DNA of 64,000 nt from Rhizobium sp. 32-5/1 (GTDB lineage Bacteria; Pseudomonadota; Alphaproteobacteria; Rhizobiales; Rhizobiaceae), in assembly GCF_029537235.1 (NCBI RefSeq), contig NZ_CP120638.1, positions 4,156,501 through 4,220,500 on the forward strand, in the 5' to 3' direction. The translations under genes were made by a program, and so were the position numbers. Each line of letters starts with the position of its first letter. Within the stretch, counting starts at the first letter, position 1. The notes beneath the pieces were generated by a model. That model did no database searches. It was given only the letters and a program-made list of their open reading frames with translations, and had not been told where the DNA came from. Positions 1-8,498 of the stretch are shown in pieces.

Positions 1-1
1 C

Positions 2-148
2 GGTTTCGGCTCGCGGATGGGCTCCGGCTGCACCAGCGGCCACGGCGTGGTCGGTCTCGCGCGCCTGTCGCCACGGTCGATCGCCGCCGTTGTGACCTTT
101 CTGGCAACAGCGGTGCTGACGGTCTGGCTGATGGGGGCACTCACATGA
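2..148 (+). CDS. YeeE/YedE family sulfur-compound permease, C-terminal fragment
   Basis: The last 48 residues of a membrane protein whose start lies left of the window. The segment [19 protein letters not shown] is the hallmark of YeeE/YedE (TsuA-like) transporters, which move thiosulfate or related sulfur species through the inner membrane; the conserved Cys is part of the relay path in that family. A hydrophobic helix ([14 protein letters not shown]) closes the protein. Its TGA overlaps the next ATG (ATGA at 145-148), so the two genes are translationally coupled. With the following DUF6691-like gene and the TSUP permease this resembles the tail of the BigR-type hydrogen-sulfide detoxification operon of rhizobia and Xylella; that link is inference, since bigR and the blh dioxygenase would lie outside the window. 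Confidence 0.8.
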   Translation, partial: GFGSRMGSGCTSGHGVVGLARLSPRSIAAVVTFLATAVLTVWLMGALT

Positions 149-578
149 GCAATCTTTCCGCATGGCGCATTTTCGCCGCCCTCGTTTCCGGGCTTGTCTT
201 CGGTCTCGGCCTGTCGCTGTCCGGCATGCTGGATCCGGCACGCGTGCGCGGTTTTCTCGATATTGCAGGGGCCTGGGATCCAAGCCTTGCCTTTGTGCTC
301 GGGGAGCGGTGGCGGTGGCGGCGCTGGGTAATCTCCTTGTAGGGCGCATGGCGGTACCGCTGCTGGACGACCAGTTTCATTTGCCACCACACCACCCGAT
401 CGATGGCAGGCTTTTGGCCGGATCGGCGATCTTCGGCATTGGTTGGGGCATCGGTGGGCTTTGCCCGGGACCGGCGCTTGCGTCCCTTTCGCTCGGGCTG
501 CCGGCCACGGTCTGGTTTGTGGTTGCCATGGCCACCGGCATGATCGTCCATGATCGTGTTATGGGAGCGAGCACATGA
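145..578 (+). CDS. YeeE/YedE (DUF6691-like) membrane protein, frame broken
   Basis: Second half-transporter of the YeeE/YedE pair, about 144 residues. It starts [24 protein letters not shown] and after the break contains [18 protein letters not shown], the second conserved Cys signature of the family. The reading frame breaks at the G run 301-304: adding one G restores [17 protein letters not shown] and the frame stays open to the TGA at 576-578. Four predicted helices. Start and stop overlap the neighbours by ATGA on both sides, giving a tight three-gene operon. Likely role: sulfur-compound transport together with the preceding subunit. The break is probably a sequencing deletion because both halves are well conserved. 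Confidence 0.75.
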
Positions 579-1348
579 GTGCCGCAGCTATCGCAACGCT
601 TGGCTCCGGCGGCATTGTCGGCTTCACGCTCGGGCTGGTTGGCGGCGGCGGCTCCGTTCTCGCCGTGCCGCTGCTGCTCTACGTCGTCGGTGTTGCCAGT
701 CCGCACGTGGCCATCGGCACCAGCGCCGTTGCCGTGTCCGTCAATGCATTCGCCAATTTCGCCGTACATGCGCGGGCAGGGCACGTGTGGTGGCGTTGTG
801 CCGCCGTCTTCGCGTTCTTCGGGACGATCACCGCGTTCGGTGCCTCGACGCTCGGCAAGGCATTCGACGGGCAGCATCTTCTGTTCGCCTTCGGTCTTGT
901 GATGATCGTCGTCGGCGGATGGATGCTGAAACCGAAGAAGGCTATCGTTTCGGCGGTCCGTCCGGTGGATATGCGCATGTGCCTGACGACGGCGCTTGTA
1001 GCATCGGCAACCGGTGCGGCATCCGGCTTCTTCGGCATAGGCGGTGGTTTCCTCATCGTTCCGGCGCTGATACTGGCAACCGGCATGCCGATGATCCAGG
1101 CTGTCGGCTCATCCCTGCTGGCAATCGGCACCTTCGGGCTGGCGACGGCGCTGAACTACGCGGTCTCCGGCCTGATCGACTGGACGGTGGCTGCACAATT
1201 CATCTCTGGCGGTATTCTCGGCGGTGTCGGCGGGACGATGCTTGCGACACGGCTGGCTGCGCGCAAGGCGGTGCTCAACCGAATTTTTGCGCTGTTGGTT
1301 CTATTGGCAGCCCTCTATGTGCTCTACCGAAGCGGCTGGCCGTTCTGA
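575..1348 (+). CDS. TSUP (TauE/SafE) family sulfite exporter-like permease
   Basis: A 257-residue inner-membrane protein with about eight hydrophobic helices arranged as two related halves; each half has the Gly-rich entry typical of TauE/SafE proteins (VGFTLGLVGGGGSVLAVPLL near residue 12 and GFFGIGGGFLIVPALIL near 152). TSUP proteins export sulfite or sulfonates or take up organic sulfur compounds. It is the last gene of the sulfur operon at the left edge, overlapping the previous gene by four bases. In BigR-type operons such a permease is thought to remove sulfite produced from sulfide oxidation; here that function is inferred from context. Confidence 0.85.
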   Translation: MSAAAIATLGSGGIVGFTLGLVGGGGSVLAVPLLLYVVGVASPHVAIGTSAVAVSVNAFANFAVHARAGHVWWRCAAVFAFFGTITAFGASTLGKAFDGQHLLFAFGLVMIVVGGWMLKPKKAIVSAVRPVDMRMCLTTALVASATGAASGFFGIGGGFLIVPALILATGMPMIQAVGSSLLAIGTFGLATALNYAVSGLIDWTVAAQFISGGILGGVGGTMLATRLAARKAVLNRIFALLVLLAALYVLYRSGWPF

Positions 1349-1474
1349 TTTGTCGTCGGTTGGCCGTTTTTGATTGTTTGTCTGTTTTTTGTCCAGGCGG
1401 GGTGAACATCGACGCAGAAAGGTCCATATAGGGGCAACTCACCTCAGCCGTTCCCCCGCATACCGGATGTTTCC

Positions 1475-2400
1475 ATGGCCCCGATCGTTTCCGTTTCCAA
1501 TCTGGTGAAAACCTATGCCTCCGGCTTCCAGGCGCTGAAGGATGTCAGCCTCGATATCGAGGAGGGCGAGATCCTTGCGCTGCTGGGGCCAAACGGCGCC
1601 GGCAAGACGACGCTGATTTCGATCATCTGCGGCATCGTCAATCCGTCCGGCGGCACGGTGCTGGTCGGCGGCCATGATGTCGTCAAGGATTTCCGCGCGA
1701 CGCGCTCTATGATCGGGCTGGTGCCACAGGAACTGACCACCGACCAGTTCGAGACGGTCTGGAACACGGTGTCCTTCTCGCGCGGGCTGCATGGCAAGAA
1801 GGCCAATCCGGCGCATATCGAAAAGGTGCTGAAGGATCTTTCGCTCTACGACAAGAAGGACAACATGCTGCGCGAACTCTCTGGCGGCATGAAGCGCCGG
1901 GTGCTGATCGCCAAGGCGCTCAGCCACGAGCCGCGGGTGCTGTTCCTGGACGAGCCGACAGCCGGCGTTGATGTCAACCTGCGCAAGGACATGTGGCAGG
2001 TGGTGGAAAAGCTGCGCGAGACCGGCGTGACCATCATTCTGACGACGCACTATATCGAGGAAGCGGAGGAGATCGCCGACCGGGTGGGCGTCATCAATGG
2101 CGGCAAGATCCTGCTGATCGAGGAAAAGACGGCGCTGATGAAAAAACTCGGCCGCAAGCAGTTGCGGGTCGATCTGACAGAGCCGCTATCCGAAATTCCA
2201 GCTGCGCTTTCCGCCTACAAGCTGACGCTCGAGGACGGGGGAACTGCCTGATTTACGACTATGACGCATCCGGCGAGCGGACCGGCATTACCACGCTTTT
2301 GACGGCGCTGGCCGAAACCGGCATCCGCCTCAAGGACATTTCCACGCGGCAGAGCTCGCTGGAGGACATTTTCGTCGAACTGGTGGGAGCACGGGCATGA
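1475..2400 (+). CDS. ABC transporter ATP-binding protein (YadG-like), frame broken
   Basis: ATPase of an ABC-2 type exporter, about 308 residues. Visible motifs: Walker [10 protein letters not shown] (residues ~38-46), signature LSGGMKRR, Walker [13 protein letters not shown], and the H-loop [10 protein letters not shown]. The frame breaks in the G run 2237-2241; one added G continues into a C-terminal domain ending [15 protein letters not shown], the standard tail of this subfamily (the LEDIF motif). Stop overlaps the permease start by ATGA. The pair resembles E. coli YadG/YadH and the NodI/NodJ group; substrate unknown. About 125 bases upstream carry no gene and I see no convincing promoter in them. 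Confidence 0.85.
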
Positions 2401-3158
2401 ATTTCGAAGCGATCAAGGCGATCTATTTCTTCGAGATGGCGCGTACACGGCGCACGCTGCTGCAGAGCGTCGTTTCGCCTGTCATTTCCACCTCGCTCTA
2501 TTTCATCGTCTTCGGCGCGGCCGTGGGGTCGCGCATCCAGGAGATCGAGGGTGTGTCCTACGGGGCCTTCATCACGCCGGGCCTGATCATGCTGACGCTG
2601 CTCACCCAGTGCATCGGCAACGGTTCCTTCGGCATCTATTTCCCAAAATTCACCGGCACGATCTACGAGCTTCTGTCCTCGCCGGTATCGATGACAGAGA
2701 TCGTTCTGGGTTATGTCGGGGCGGCAGCGACCAAGGGAATGATGATCGGATTGATCATCCTGGGCACAGCCTCGCTGTTCGTCGATCTCTCCATCGCCCA
2801 TCCCTTCGTCATGCTGCTGTTCTTCGTGCTGACGGCGGTGACCTTCAGCCTGTTCGGCTTCATCATCGGCATCTGGGCCAAGGATTTCGAGCAGCTGAAC
2901 CTCATTCCGATGCTGGTCATCCCGCCGCTCGTCTTCCTCGGCGGCAGCTTCTACTCGATCGACATGCTGCCGCCCTTCTGGCAGGCGGTCAGCCATTTCA
3001 ATCCGGTTCTCTACCTGATCAGCGGTTTCCGCTGGAGCTTCTTCGAAATCGCCGACGTCAACCCGGTCATCAGCCTGACAATCATCATCGCATTTCTGGC
3101 GGTGCTGATGGGCTTGCTGACGTGGATCTTCCGGACAGGGTATCGGTTGAGGAATTGA
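2397..3158 (+). CDS. ABC-2 type transporter permease (YadH-like)
   Basis: 253 residues, six predicted membrane helices, belonging to the ABC-2 membrane family (YadH/NodJ-like). The conserved region between helices 5 and 6 reads [20 protein letters not shown], typical of the family, followed by [14 protein letters not shown]. It overlaps the ATPase gene by four bases and would form the membrane channel of the same exporter. Family members export drugs, lipo-oligosaccharides or polysaccharides; nothing in the neighbourhood identifies the cargo. The convergent protease gene follows after 69 bases. Confidence 0.9.
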   Translation: MNFEAIKAIYFFEMARTRRTLLQSVVSPVISTSLYFIVFGAAVGSRIQEIEGVSYGAFITPGLIMLTLLTQCIGNGSFGIYFPKFTGTIYELLSSPVSMTEIVLGYVGAAATKGMMIGLIILGTASLFVDLSIAHPFVMLLFFVLTAVTFSLFGFIIGIWAKDFEQLNLIPMLVIPPLVFLGGSFYSIDMLPPFWQAVSHFNPVLYLISGFRWSFFEIADVNPVISLTIIIAFLAVLMGLLTWIFRTGYRLRN

Positions 3159-3227
3159 CGGGAGGAATTATGCAGCAGCCAATGGGCAATAGGAATTAGA
3201 TGTTTTTCCTACTGCCTACTGCCTACC

Positions 3228-3929
3228 TCAATCCCGCAACCGCAATTCATCCGTCTGCATCTGCAGGAAATCCAGCGTCGATAGGAAGCTCATGCCGAGC
3301 AGGCTCTGGTCGAGCTTGCCCTGTTCCGCGACGGTGGCGCGGATGTTGTTGCGGACGATCGGGCCGATGGCGACTTCCGAGAGGGTGACCGGGGCGGCCT
3401 GCGCTATGCCGTTGGCGGTGGTGACGCGTGCCGTATAATTGAGACTGGCCGGGTCGAGGCCGAGCGTTTCGGCATCCTCATAGGTCAGCGCCACCGTGCT
3501 GGCACCGGTATCGATCAGCATGGAGACGCTCGCGCCGTTGACCGCGACCGATGTCTCGAAATGCCCGTTCAGCATCTTGTGAAGCACGACCTCCTGCTGG
3601 CCTTCACTGTCGGTGAAGACGGCGGCGCGGCCGGGGATGAGGCCGGACGCCAAGCGCGAGCCGAACGCTTCCATGTCGTTGCGGTAGAGATAGCCGGCCA
3701 CCAGGATCAAGGCGATCAGCGTCCAGATACCGAACTGGCGCACGCTCTCCCCGAAATGTCGGCGACTCTGGACGACGCCTGCTGCCAGCATGGTGCCGAC
3801 GGTACCGAGCATGACAAGGCTTCCGAAATCGTCGTTGTCGATGCCGAAGGTGCGGCCGCTGTCGTGATTGAGGATCAGAAAGACAAGCCCGACCGCCAGC
3901 ATGCCGAGCAGGATCGTCAGCCTGTTCAT
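3228..3929 (-). CDS. TIGR02281-family retropepsin-like aspartic protease, membrane-anchored
   Basis: 233 residues. Three N-terminal hydrophobic segments (starting MNRLTILLGMLAVGLVFLIL) are followed by a clan-AA aspartic protease domain with the active-site motif MLIDTGASTVALT and the flap-like region ANGIAQAAPVTL; the C-terminal GMSFLSTLDFLQ is also typical. Such proteases work as homodimers; this one would face the periplasm. The start at 3929 is chosen because its ATG overlaps the expected TGA of the DUF1289 gene. cobS, DUF1289 and this gene are co-directional and nearly contiguous, an arrangement I recognise from other rhizobia. Physiological substrate unknown. Confidence 0.85.
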   Translation of the reverse strand: MNRLTILLGMLAVGLVFLILNHDSGRTFGIDNDDFGSLVMLGTVGTMLAAGVVQSRRHFGESVRQFGIWTLIALILVAGYLYRNDMEAFGSRLASGLIPGRAAVFTDSEGQQEVVLHKMLNGHFETSVAVNGASVSMLIDTGASTVALTYEDAETLGLDPASLNYTARVTTANGIAQAAPVTLSEVAIGPIVRNNIRATVAEQGKLDQSLLGMSFLSTLDFLQMQTDELRLRD

Positions 3930-4158
3930 TCGCCGACGCGCTCCTCGCCATGCGCGTGCGGCGGGTTTCCCGACGCGGCTTGCGCTCCAGCGTGTCGAGG
4001 CGGGCAGGGAGCGTTGCCATGATGTCTCGGCGTTCCTGCGGCGAATACAGCGTCCAGGCGCCGATCTCATCGCGCGTGCGGCCGCAGCCAAAACAGTATC
4101 CGGTGGTCATGTCGATCGAACAGATCAGGATGCAGGGCGATTCCATGGGGCGTGACAT
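3926..4158 (-). CDS. DUF1289 small Cys-rich protein, frame probably broken
   Basis: Small protein with the DUF1289 signature: SPCILICSIDMTTGYCFGCG, four cysteines spaced CxxxC...CxxC, followed by RTRDEIGAW and a basic helix (RKPRRETRRTR). DUF1289 proteins are thought to bind a metal; function unknown. As read, the frame would run more than 300 bases into the protease gene. A one-base deletion near 3945-3950 instead gives a C-terminus ending ERVGE and a TGA at 3928-3926 that overlaps the protease ATG. I prefer that end but cannot prove it. The start could also be 4179 (MKLAFIR), which lies 15 bases from cobS. Confidence 0.65.
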
Positions 4159-4193
4159 CCGGATAAAGGCCAGTTTCAAGCTATATCGGCGTT

Positions 4194-4979
4194 TCAGACG
4201 GTCAGCGCAAGGGCCGCCAGAACCGCGATTTCCGTCAATTGTTGTGTGGCCCCGATTGTGTCGCCGGTATGACCGCCGATCTTGCCGTCGACGATTTCGC
4301 TGAAGGCGACGACGACTGCGGCAAAGGCCATCAGCGCCAGCGGAATGGCAAGTAAAGGAATGCCGGCAAGAGCCATAAGCAGGACGGTGGCTGCGATGCC
4401 GATGGCAAGTGCTTGGCGCACCGCGCCGGTCAGCGGTTCGCCGGCCGATGCGGCGACGCCGTCCTTGCGGGCGGACGGCAGTTTCGACCAGTGCCAGACC
4501 ATGGCGGTGCGGCTGAGGGCGGCAATAGCGAGCAGCACGACGCCGGCGCCACTCGGTGTCAGGTGCGGCAGGATGGCGGCCAGCGCCGAGACGCGCAGGC
4601 CGAAGGAAAGGATGAGTGCGACGGCACCATAGGAGCCGATGCGGCTATCCTTCATGATGATGAGCGCGCTCTCCTTGTTCTTGCCGCCACCGAGCCCGTC
4701 GGCGGTATCGGACAGGCCATCCTCGTGCAGAACACCTGTTATAAGCGCCTGAATGGCGACGGCGACGAAGGCGGTGAACAGCGGGTCGGCCATTATCGCA
4801 GAGAAGATTGAGACCACGGCGGCGGCGGGCAGGGCGATCAGCAGGCCGGCGATCGGAAAGGCGCGCACGGCGCGGCTCAGCCGGCCATCGAAATTGACGA
4901 AATGCCGCTGCGGCATGTGGATGCGGCTGAGAAACGCGACCGAGCGCGCCACATCATCGGCAAAATCGCGAATATCCAT
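4194..4979 (-). CDS. cobS: adenosylcobinamide-GDP ribazoletransferase (cobalamin synthase)
   Basis: 261 residues, an integral membrane enzyme that joins alpha-ribazole to adenosylcobinamide-GDP to finish the cobalamin nucleotide loop. The Asp-rich active-site motif EDGLSDTADGLGGG and the following KDSRIGSYG are the family signatures; about six helices follow. Also called cobV in the aerobic nomenclature. The start MDIRDFADDV at 4979 is preferred to the upstream methionine at 5048. It is divergent from cobT with about 220 bases between them; that region shows no cobalamin riboswitch, in contrast to bluB at 60.6 kb. Downstream DUF1289 and the protease are probably co-transcribed. Confidence 0.93.
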   Translation of the reverse strand: MDIRDFADDVARSVAFLSRIHMPQRHFVNFDGRLSRAVRAFPIAGLLIALPAAAVVSIFSAIMADPLFTAFVAVAIQALITGVLHEDGLSDTADGLGGGKNKESALIIMKDSRIGSYGAVALILSFGLRVSALAAILPHLTPSGAGVVLLAIAALSRTAMVWHWSKLPSARKDGVAASAGEPLTGAVRQALAIGIAATVLLMALAGIPLLAIPLALMAFAAVVVAFSEIVDGKIGGHTGDTIGATQQLTEIAVLAALALTV

Positions 4980-5138
4980 CTGTCCAACTCCCTTAGCCCA
5001 TCTCCCGGGCCTGCCGCTTCCCCCGAATCGGCGCGTGTTGCCGATCATGCGCCGACGACATCAACCGGCGCAAATGCCGTTGCCCGTTTTCCCCGCGCGC
5101 TTTATGGAGGTGTCACGGATTCCCAAGGAAGCCAAACC

Positions 5139-5204
5139 ATGCCAGAAGACCCGACCATGCCCGAAGACCCCGACCATGCGAGAAGACAAGGATGCCCGAT
5201 ATGA
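5139..5204 (+). other. possible leader ORF with 18-bp tandem repeat upstream of cobT
   Basis: A 21-codon frame beginning ATG at 5139, preceded by a good Shine-Dalgarno (AAGGAAG, 5125-5131). It encodes a peptide starting MPEDPTMPEDPDHA because the DNA holds two near-identical 18-base units (5144-5161 and 5162-5179, differing at two or three bases). Its TGA overlaps ATG 5201 of cobT (ATGA). It could be a translated leader coupled to cobT, or only a slipped repeat in the 5' region. Confidence 0.3.
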
Positions 5205-6226
5205 GTGCCAGCGGCCTGCCGTTCGACGATTTCCGTGACCTGCTGCGCAACCTGCCGGGGCCGGACAGTGCTGCTGTCGCTGCCGCCCGTGCGCGCGACG
5301 GGCAATTGACCAAGCCGCCGGGCGCGCTTGGCCGGCTGGAGGAAATTGCCTTCTGGCTTGCCGCCTGGACCGGGCGCCCGCCCGCCGTCACCCGTCCGCT
5401 GGTGGCGATCTTTGCCGGCAATCACGGCGTGACCGCGCAGGGCGTAACGCCTTTTCCGTCGTCGGTGACGGCGCAGATGGTGGAGAATTTCGCAGCCGGC
5501 GGTGCGGCGATCAACCAGATCTGCGTCGCCTATGATCTCGGCCTCAAGGTCTTTGATCTCGCGCTCGAATATCCGACCGGCGACATCACGCAGGAAGCGG
5601 CGCTTTCGGAACGCGACTGCGCCGCCACCATGGCCTTTGGCATGGAGGCGGTTGCCGGCGGCACCGATCTTCTGTGCATCGGCGAGATGGGCATCGGCAA
5701 CACGACGATCGCCGCGGCTATCAACCTGGCGCTCTATGGCGGCACGGCGGCCGAATGGGTGGGGCCAGGAACAGGCGCGGAAGGAGAGATTCTCGCGCGC
5801 AAGATCGCTGCCGTCGAAAAGGCCGTGGCGCTGAACCGGGGGCATCTCTCCGATCCGCTCGAAGTGCTGCGCCGTCTTGGCGGGCGCGAGATTGCGGCGA
5901 TGGCCGGCGCCATCCTTGCTGCGCGCATGCAGAAGATCCCTGTGATCATCGACGGTTATGTCGCGACGTCTGCTGCTGCCATCCTCAAGGCCGCCAATCC
6001 GGCAGCACTCGATCATTGCCTGATCGGCCATGTTTCGGCGGAGCCCGGGCATATGAAAGCGATCGACAGGCTCGGCAAGACGCCGCTCTTGGCGCTCGGC
6101 ATGCGGCTGGGCGAAGGCACGGGGGCAGCACTTGCCGCCGGCATCGTCAAGGCGGCCGCCGCCTGCCATTCGGGCATGGCGACCTTTGCGCAGGCGGGAG
6201 TCAGCAACAAGGATCGATCCGACTGA
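5201..6226 (+). CDS. cobT: nicotinate-nucleotide--dimethylbenzimidazole phosphoribosyltransferase
   Basis: 341 residues. Transfers phosphoribose from nicotinate mononucleotide to dimethylbenzimidazole, giving alpha-ribazole phosphate, the lower-ligand precursor used by CobS. Family motifs visible: LTKPPGALGRLEEIA near the N-terminus, FAGNHGVTAQGVTPFPSSVT, GEMGIGNTTIAAA, and near the end GHVSAEPGHMKAI. The start at 5201 (MSASGLPFDD) is preferred because AAGGA lies nine bases upstream; an in-frame ATG at 5192 is the alternative. Divergent from cobS; works with bluB (60.6 kb), which makes the DMB it consumes. Confidence 0.93.
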   Translation: MSASGLPFDDFRDLLRNLPGPDSAAVAAARARDGQLTKPPGALGRLEEIAFWLAAWTGRPPAVTRPLVAIFAGNHGVTAQGVTPFPSSVTAQMVENFAAGGAAINQICVAYDLGLKVFDLALEYPTGDITQEAALSERDCAATMAFGMEAVAGGTDLLCIGEMGIGNTTIAAAINLALYGGTAAEWVGPGTGAEGEILARKIAAVEKAVALNRGHLSDPLEVLRRLGGREIAAMAGAILAARMQKIPVIIDGYVATSAAAILKAANPAALDHCLIGHVSAEPGHMKAIDRLGKTPLLALGMRLGEGTGAALAAGIVKAAAACHSGMATFAQAGVSNKDRSD

Positions 6227-6448
6227 CGGCTTGATGTTTTCTGACAGGCATTTGACAGTCAGACACGCGTAGCACGAATGCGGAAGCGATGCTTGCCCTT
6301 GAAGGGGCGGCGTCGCGTGGACCGGGCCAAAATGGCGCCCGTCCGGCAGCGGCCGATGGCCGATCTGCCCCGCGATCGAGCCCGCGCAACGACCTTCACG
6401 CCGCATCGCCGGCGAAGAAGGTCTTGTGCCCTGCGTGGAGTGCCTTGT

Positions 6449-8074
6449 TTGAAAAGCCTTGTTTCGAGCCGCCCGGTGATGGGCAGCATCAGCCTGAGCG
6501 CTATCGGTTCCATCTATCTGCTGGTCGCCACCAACCTGACATTCTGGTCCCGCGCATCGACCTATTTCGGCACGGCAAAGCTCGGGCTGATCTCGTTTGG
6601 CCTCGGCCTCTCGCTGCTGGTTTTCGTGGTTCTGACCGCCGTTTCGGTGAAATATCTGTTCAAGCCGGTCCTGATCTTCTTCATCGTCGTTTCCGGGGTC
6701 TGTTCCTATTTCGCCGACACATTCGGCGTCATCGTCGACAAGGAGATGGTCGAAAGCGCTGTGGTGACGACGACAGCGGAAGCCGGGCACCTGATAACCC
6801 CGCATTTCCTGCTGCATGTGCTGTTCTTTGCTGTTCTTCCCTCGCTCTTCGTTCTCTGGGTTAAGGTGGTCCATCGCCGGTTCCTCGCCAAGGTTCTGTA
6901 CAACCTTGCCGTCATCGTGCCGAGCCTCGTTGCGGTCTTTGCCCTTGCCAGCGTGAATTTCGCCAGCATCGCCTATGTGATCCGCGACCATAAGGACATG
7001 ATGAAGCTGTTCAATCCGACAGGGCCGATTTCCGCTGCGGTGCGTTACACTGGCTCGCTTTACGAAGATGCCAATATCGTCGTTGCGCCGTTCGGCATGG
7101 ATGCCCATGCGGGCGATCGGCTGGCTGCATCGAAAAAGCCTGTTGTCGTCGTCGTGGTCGCCGGTGAAACGGCGCGCGCCATGAACTTTTCCCTGAATGG
7201 GTATGGGCGGGAGACCAACCCGGAACTGAAGGCGCTCGGCGTCGTCAATTTCAGGCAGACGACAAGCTGCGGCACCGCGACATCGGTCTCCTTGCCCTGC
7301 ATGTTTTCAGGCTATACCCGGCAGGAATATACCGAATGGAAGGCGCATTCGCGCCAGAATCTCGTCGACGTGCTGACCCATGCCGGCGTTTCGGTGTCCT
7401 GGTGGGACAACAATACCGGCAGCAAGGGCATCGCCAACCTGATCAACTATGCAAGCCTCAACGACCGTAAGAAAAGCCCGCTCTGCAAGGGCGGCGAATG
7501 CCTCGACGCGATCTTTCTCGATGGGCTCGACCAGCGTCTGGCGACCATCAAGCAGGATACGGTCATTGTCCTGCATCAGCTCGGCAGCCATGGGCCATCC
7601 TATTATCTGCGCTATCCCGCGGAATACCGAAAGTTCAAGCCGGATTGCCGCACGCCCGAGCTGATGAACTGCAAGCCCGAGGAGATCGTCAATGCCTATG
7701 ACAACACGATCCTCTATACGGACCATATCCTGGCGAGTGTCGCCAAGCTGCTGGAAAAACATCAGGACACGGTTGCCGGGGCGATGATCTACATGTCCGA
7801 TCACGGCGAGTCGCTTGGGGAAAACGGCCTCTATCTGCATGGGGCGCCCTATGCGATCGCGCCGAAAGAGCAGACGCATGTGCCGTTCATTGCCTGGTTC
7901 TCCAAACCCTATCAATCAATCATGGGGCTTGATACCGGATGCCTTCTCCAATATTCGGATGCGGCGATGTCACACGACAACCTGTTTCATACCGTTCTCG
8001 GCATGATGAATATCCAGACCGGTGTGTACAATCGCGGGCTCGATGCCTTTGCCGCCTGCAGCGTGGCTGGGTGA
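6449..8074 (+). CDS. EptA-like lipid A phosphoethanolamine transferase
   Basis: About 541 residues from a TTG start at 6449, chosen because GGAG precedes it by eight bases; the reading frame continues upstream to 6278 but that part is Arg-rich and unlike protein. An N-terminal domain with about five helices precedes a periplasmic alkaline-phosphatase-fold domain. Motifs: VAGETARAMNFSLNGYGR, the nucleophile segment TSCGTATSVSLPCMF (the Thr in SCGTATSVS), and the metal site YMSDHGESLGENGLYLHG. Such enzymes move phosphoethanolamine from phosphatidylethanolamine to lipid A, which reduces binding of cationic peptides, and release diacylglycerol. dgkA follows directly, which fits recycling of that diacylglycerol. 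Confidence 0.88.
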   Translation: MKSLVSSRPVMGSISLSAIGSIYLLVATNLTFWSRASTYFGTAKLGLISFGLGLSLLVFVVLTAVSVKYLFKPVLIFFIVVSGVCSYFADTFGVIVDKEMVESAVVTTTAEAGHLITPHFLLHVLFFAVLPSLFVLWVKVVHRRFLAKVLYNLAVIVPSLVAVFALASVNFASIAYVIRDHKDMMKLFNPTGPISAAVRYTGSLYEDANIVVAPFGMDAHAGDRLAASKKPVVVVVVAGETARAMNFSLNGYGRETNPELKALGVVNFRQTTSCGTATSVSLPCMFSGYTRQEYTEWKAHSRQNLVDVLTHAGVSVSWWDNNTGSKGIANLINYASLNDRKKSPLCKGGECLDAIFLDGLDQRLATIKQDTVIVLHQLGSHGPSYYLRYPAEYRKFKPDCRTPELMNCKPEEIVNAYDNTILYTDHILASVAKLLEKHQDTVAGAMIYMSDHGESLGENGLYLHGAPYAIAPKEQTHVPFIAWFSKPYQSIMGLDTGCLLQYSDAAMSHDNLFHTVLGMMNIQTGVYNRGLDAFAACSVAG

Positions 8075-8102
8075 CATGGAATTGACCGAGGAATATCTCA
8101 GC

Positions 8103-8491
8103 ATGGGCAAAGGCGCGCCGGTAAAAAACTGACGGGCATCAGGCACTTTTTCGCCGCCGCCACCTATTCCTTCGGCGGCGCCAAGCGCCTCTTGGGGGAG
8201 GCTGCCTTTCGGCATGAGCTGGGCTTTTTCGTCCTGGCGATGATCGGCTTCGTCGTCACAGGGGCGAATTTCTTCCAGTATGTCGCGATGCTTGTGCTGT
8301 TTTTGCTGATGGTGGCTTTCGAGGCGTTGAATACCGCCATCGAGGAGATCGTCGATCGGGTTTCGCCTGAAATCTCGGAAATGGGCAAGAATGCCAAGGA
8401 TCTGGGCTCGCTCGCATGCCTCTGCCTGATCGTCGCCAATGCCGGCTATGCCGCCTATGTGATCATCTTTTCCAAGCTTTTCGGGATTTGA
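8103..8491 (+). CDS. dgkA: diacylglycerol kinase, frame broken near start
   Basis: Small trimeric membrane kinase that phosphorylates diacylglycerol to phosphatidic acid, about 129 residues. Motifs: [11 protein letters not shown], and the catalytic helix [20 protein letters not shown] with the conserved Glu/Asn residues. No ATG exists in the main frame; an ATG at 8103 with GAGGA ten bases upstream enters the frame if one A is added to the A run 8123-8128, giving [17 protein letters not shown], which looks like the usual N-terminus. Lies 28 bases after the EptA-like gene, so they are very probably co-transcribed. Confidence 0.85.
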
Positions 8492-8498
8492 CCCGGCT

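Noticed and set aside
4980..5138. Cobalamin riboswitch between cobS and cobT
   Set aside because: I looked for a B12 box and the GCCACTG core on both strands and found neither.
5102..7108. 668-codon open frame on the minus strand
   Set aside because: It lies antisense to cobT and the EptA-like gene, is rich in Arg/His/Gly, and has no family motif. Typical of antisense frames in GC-rich DNA.
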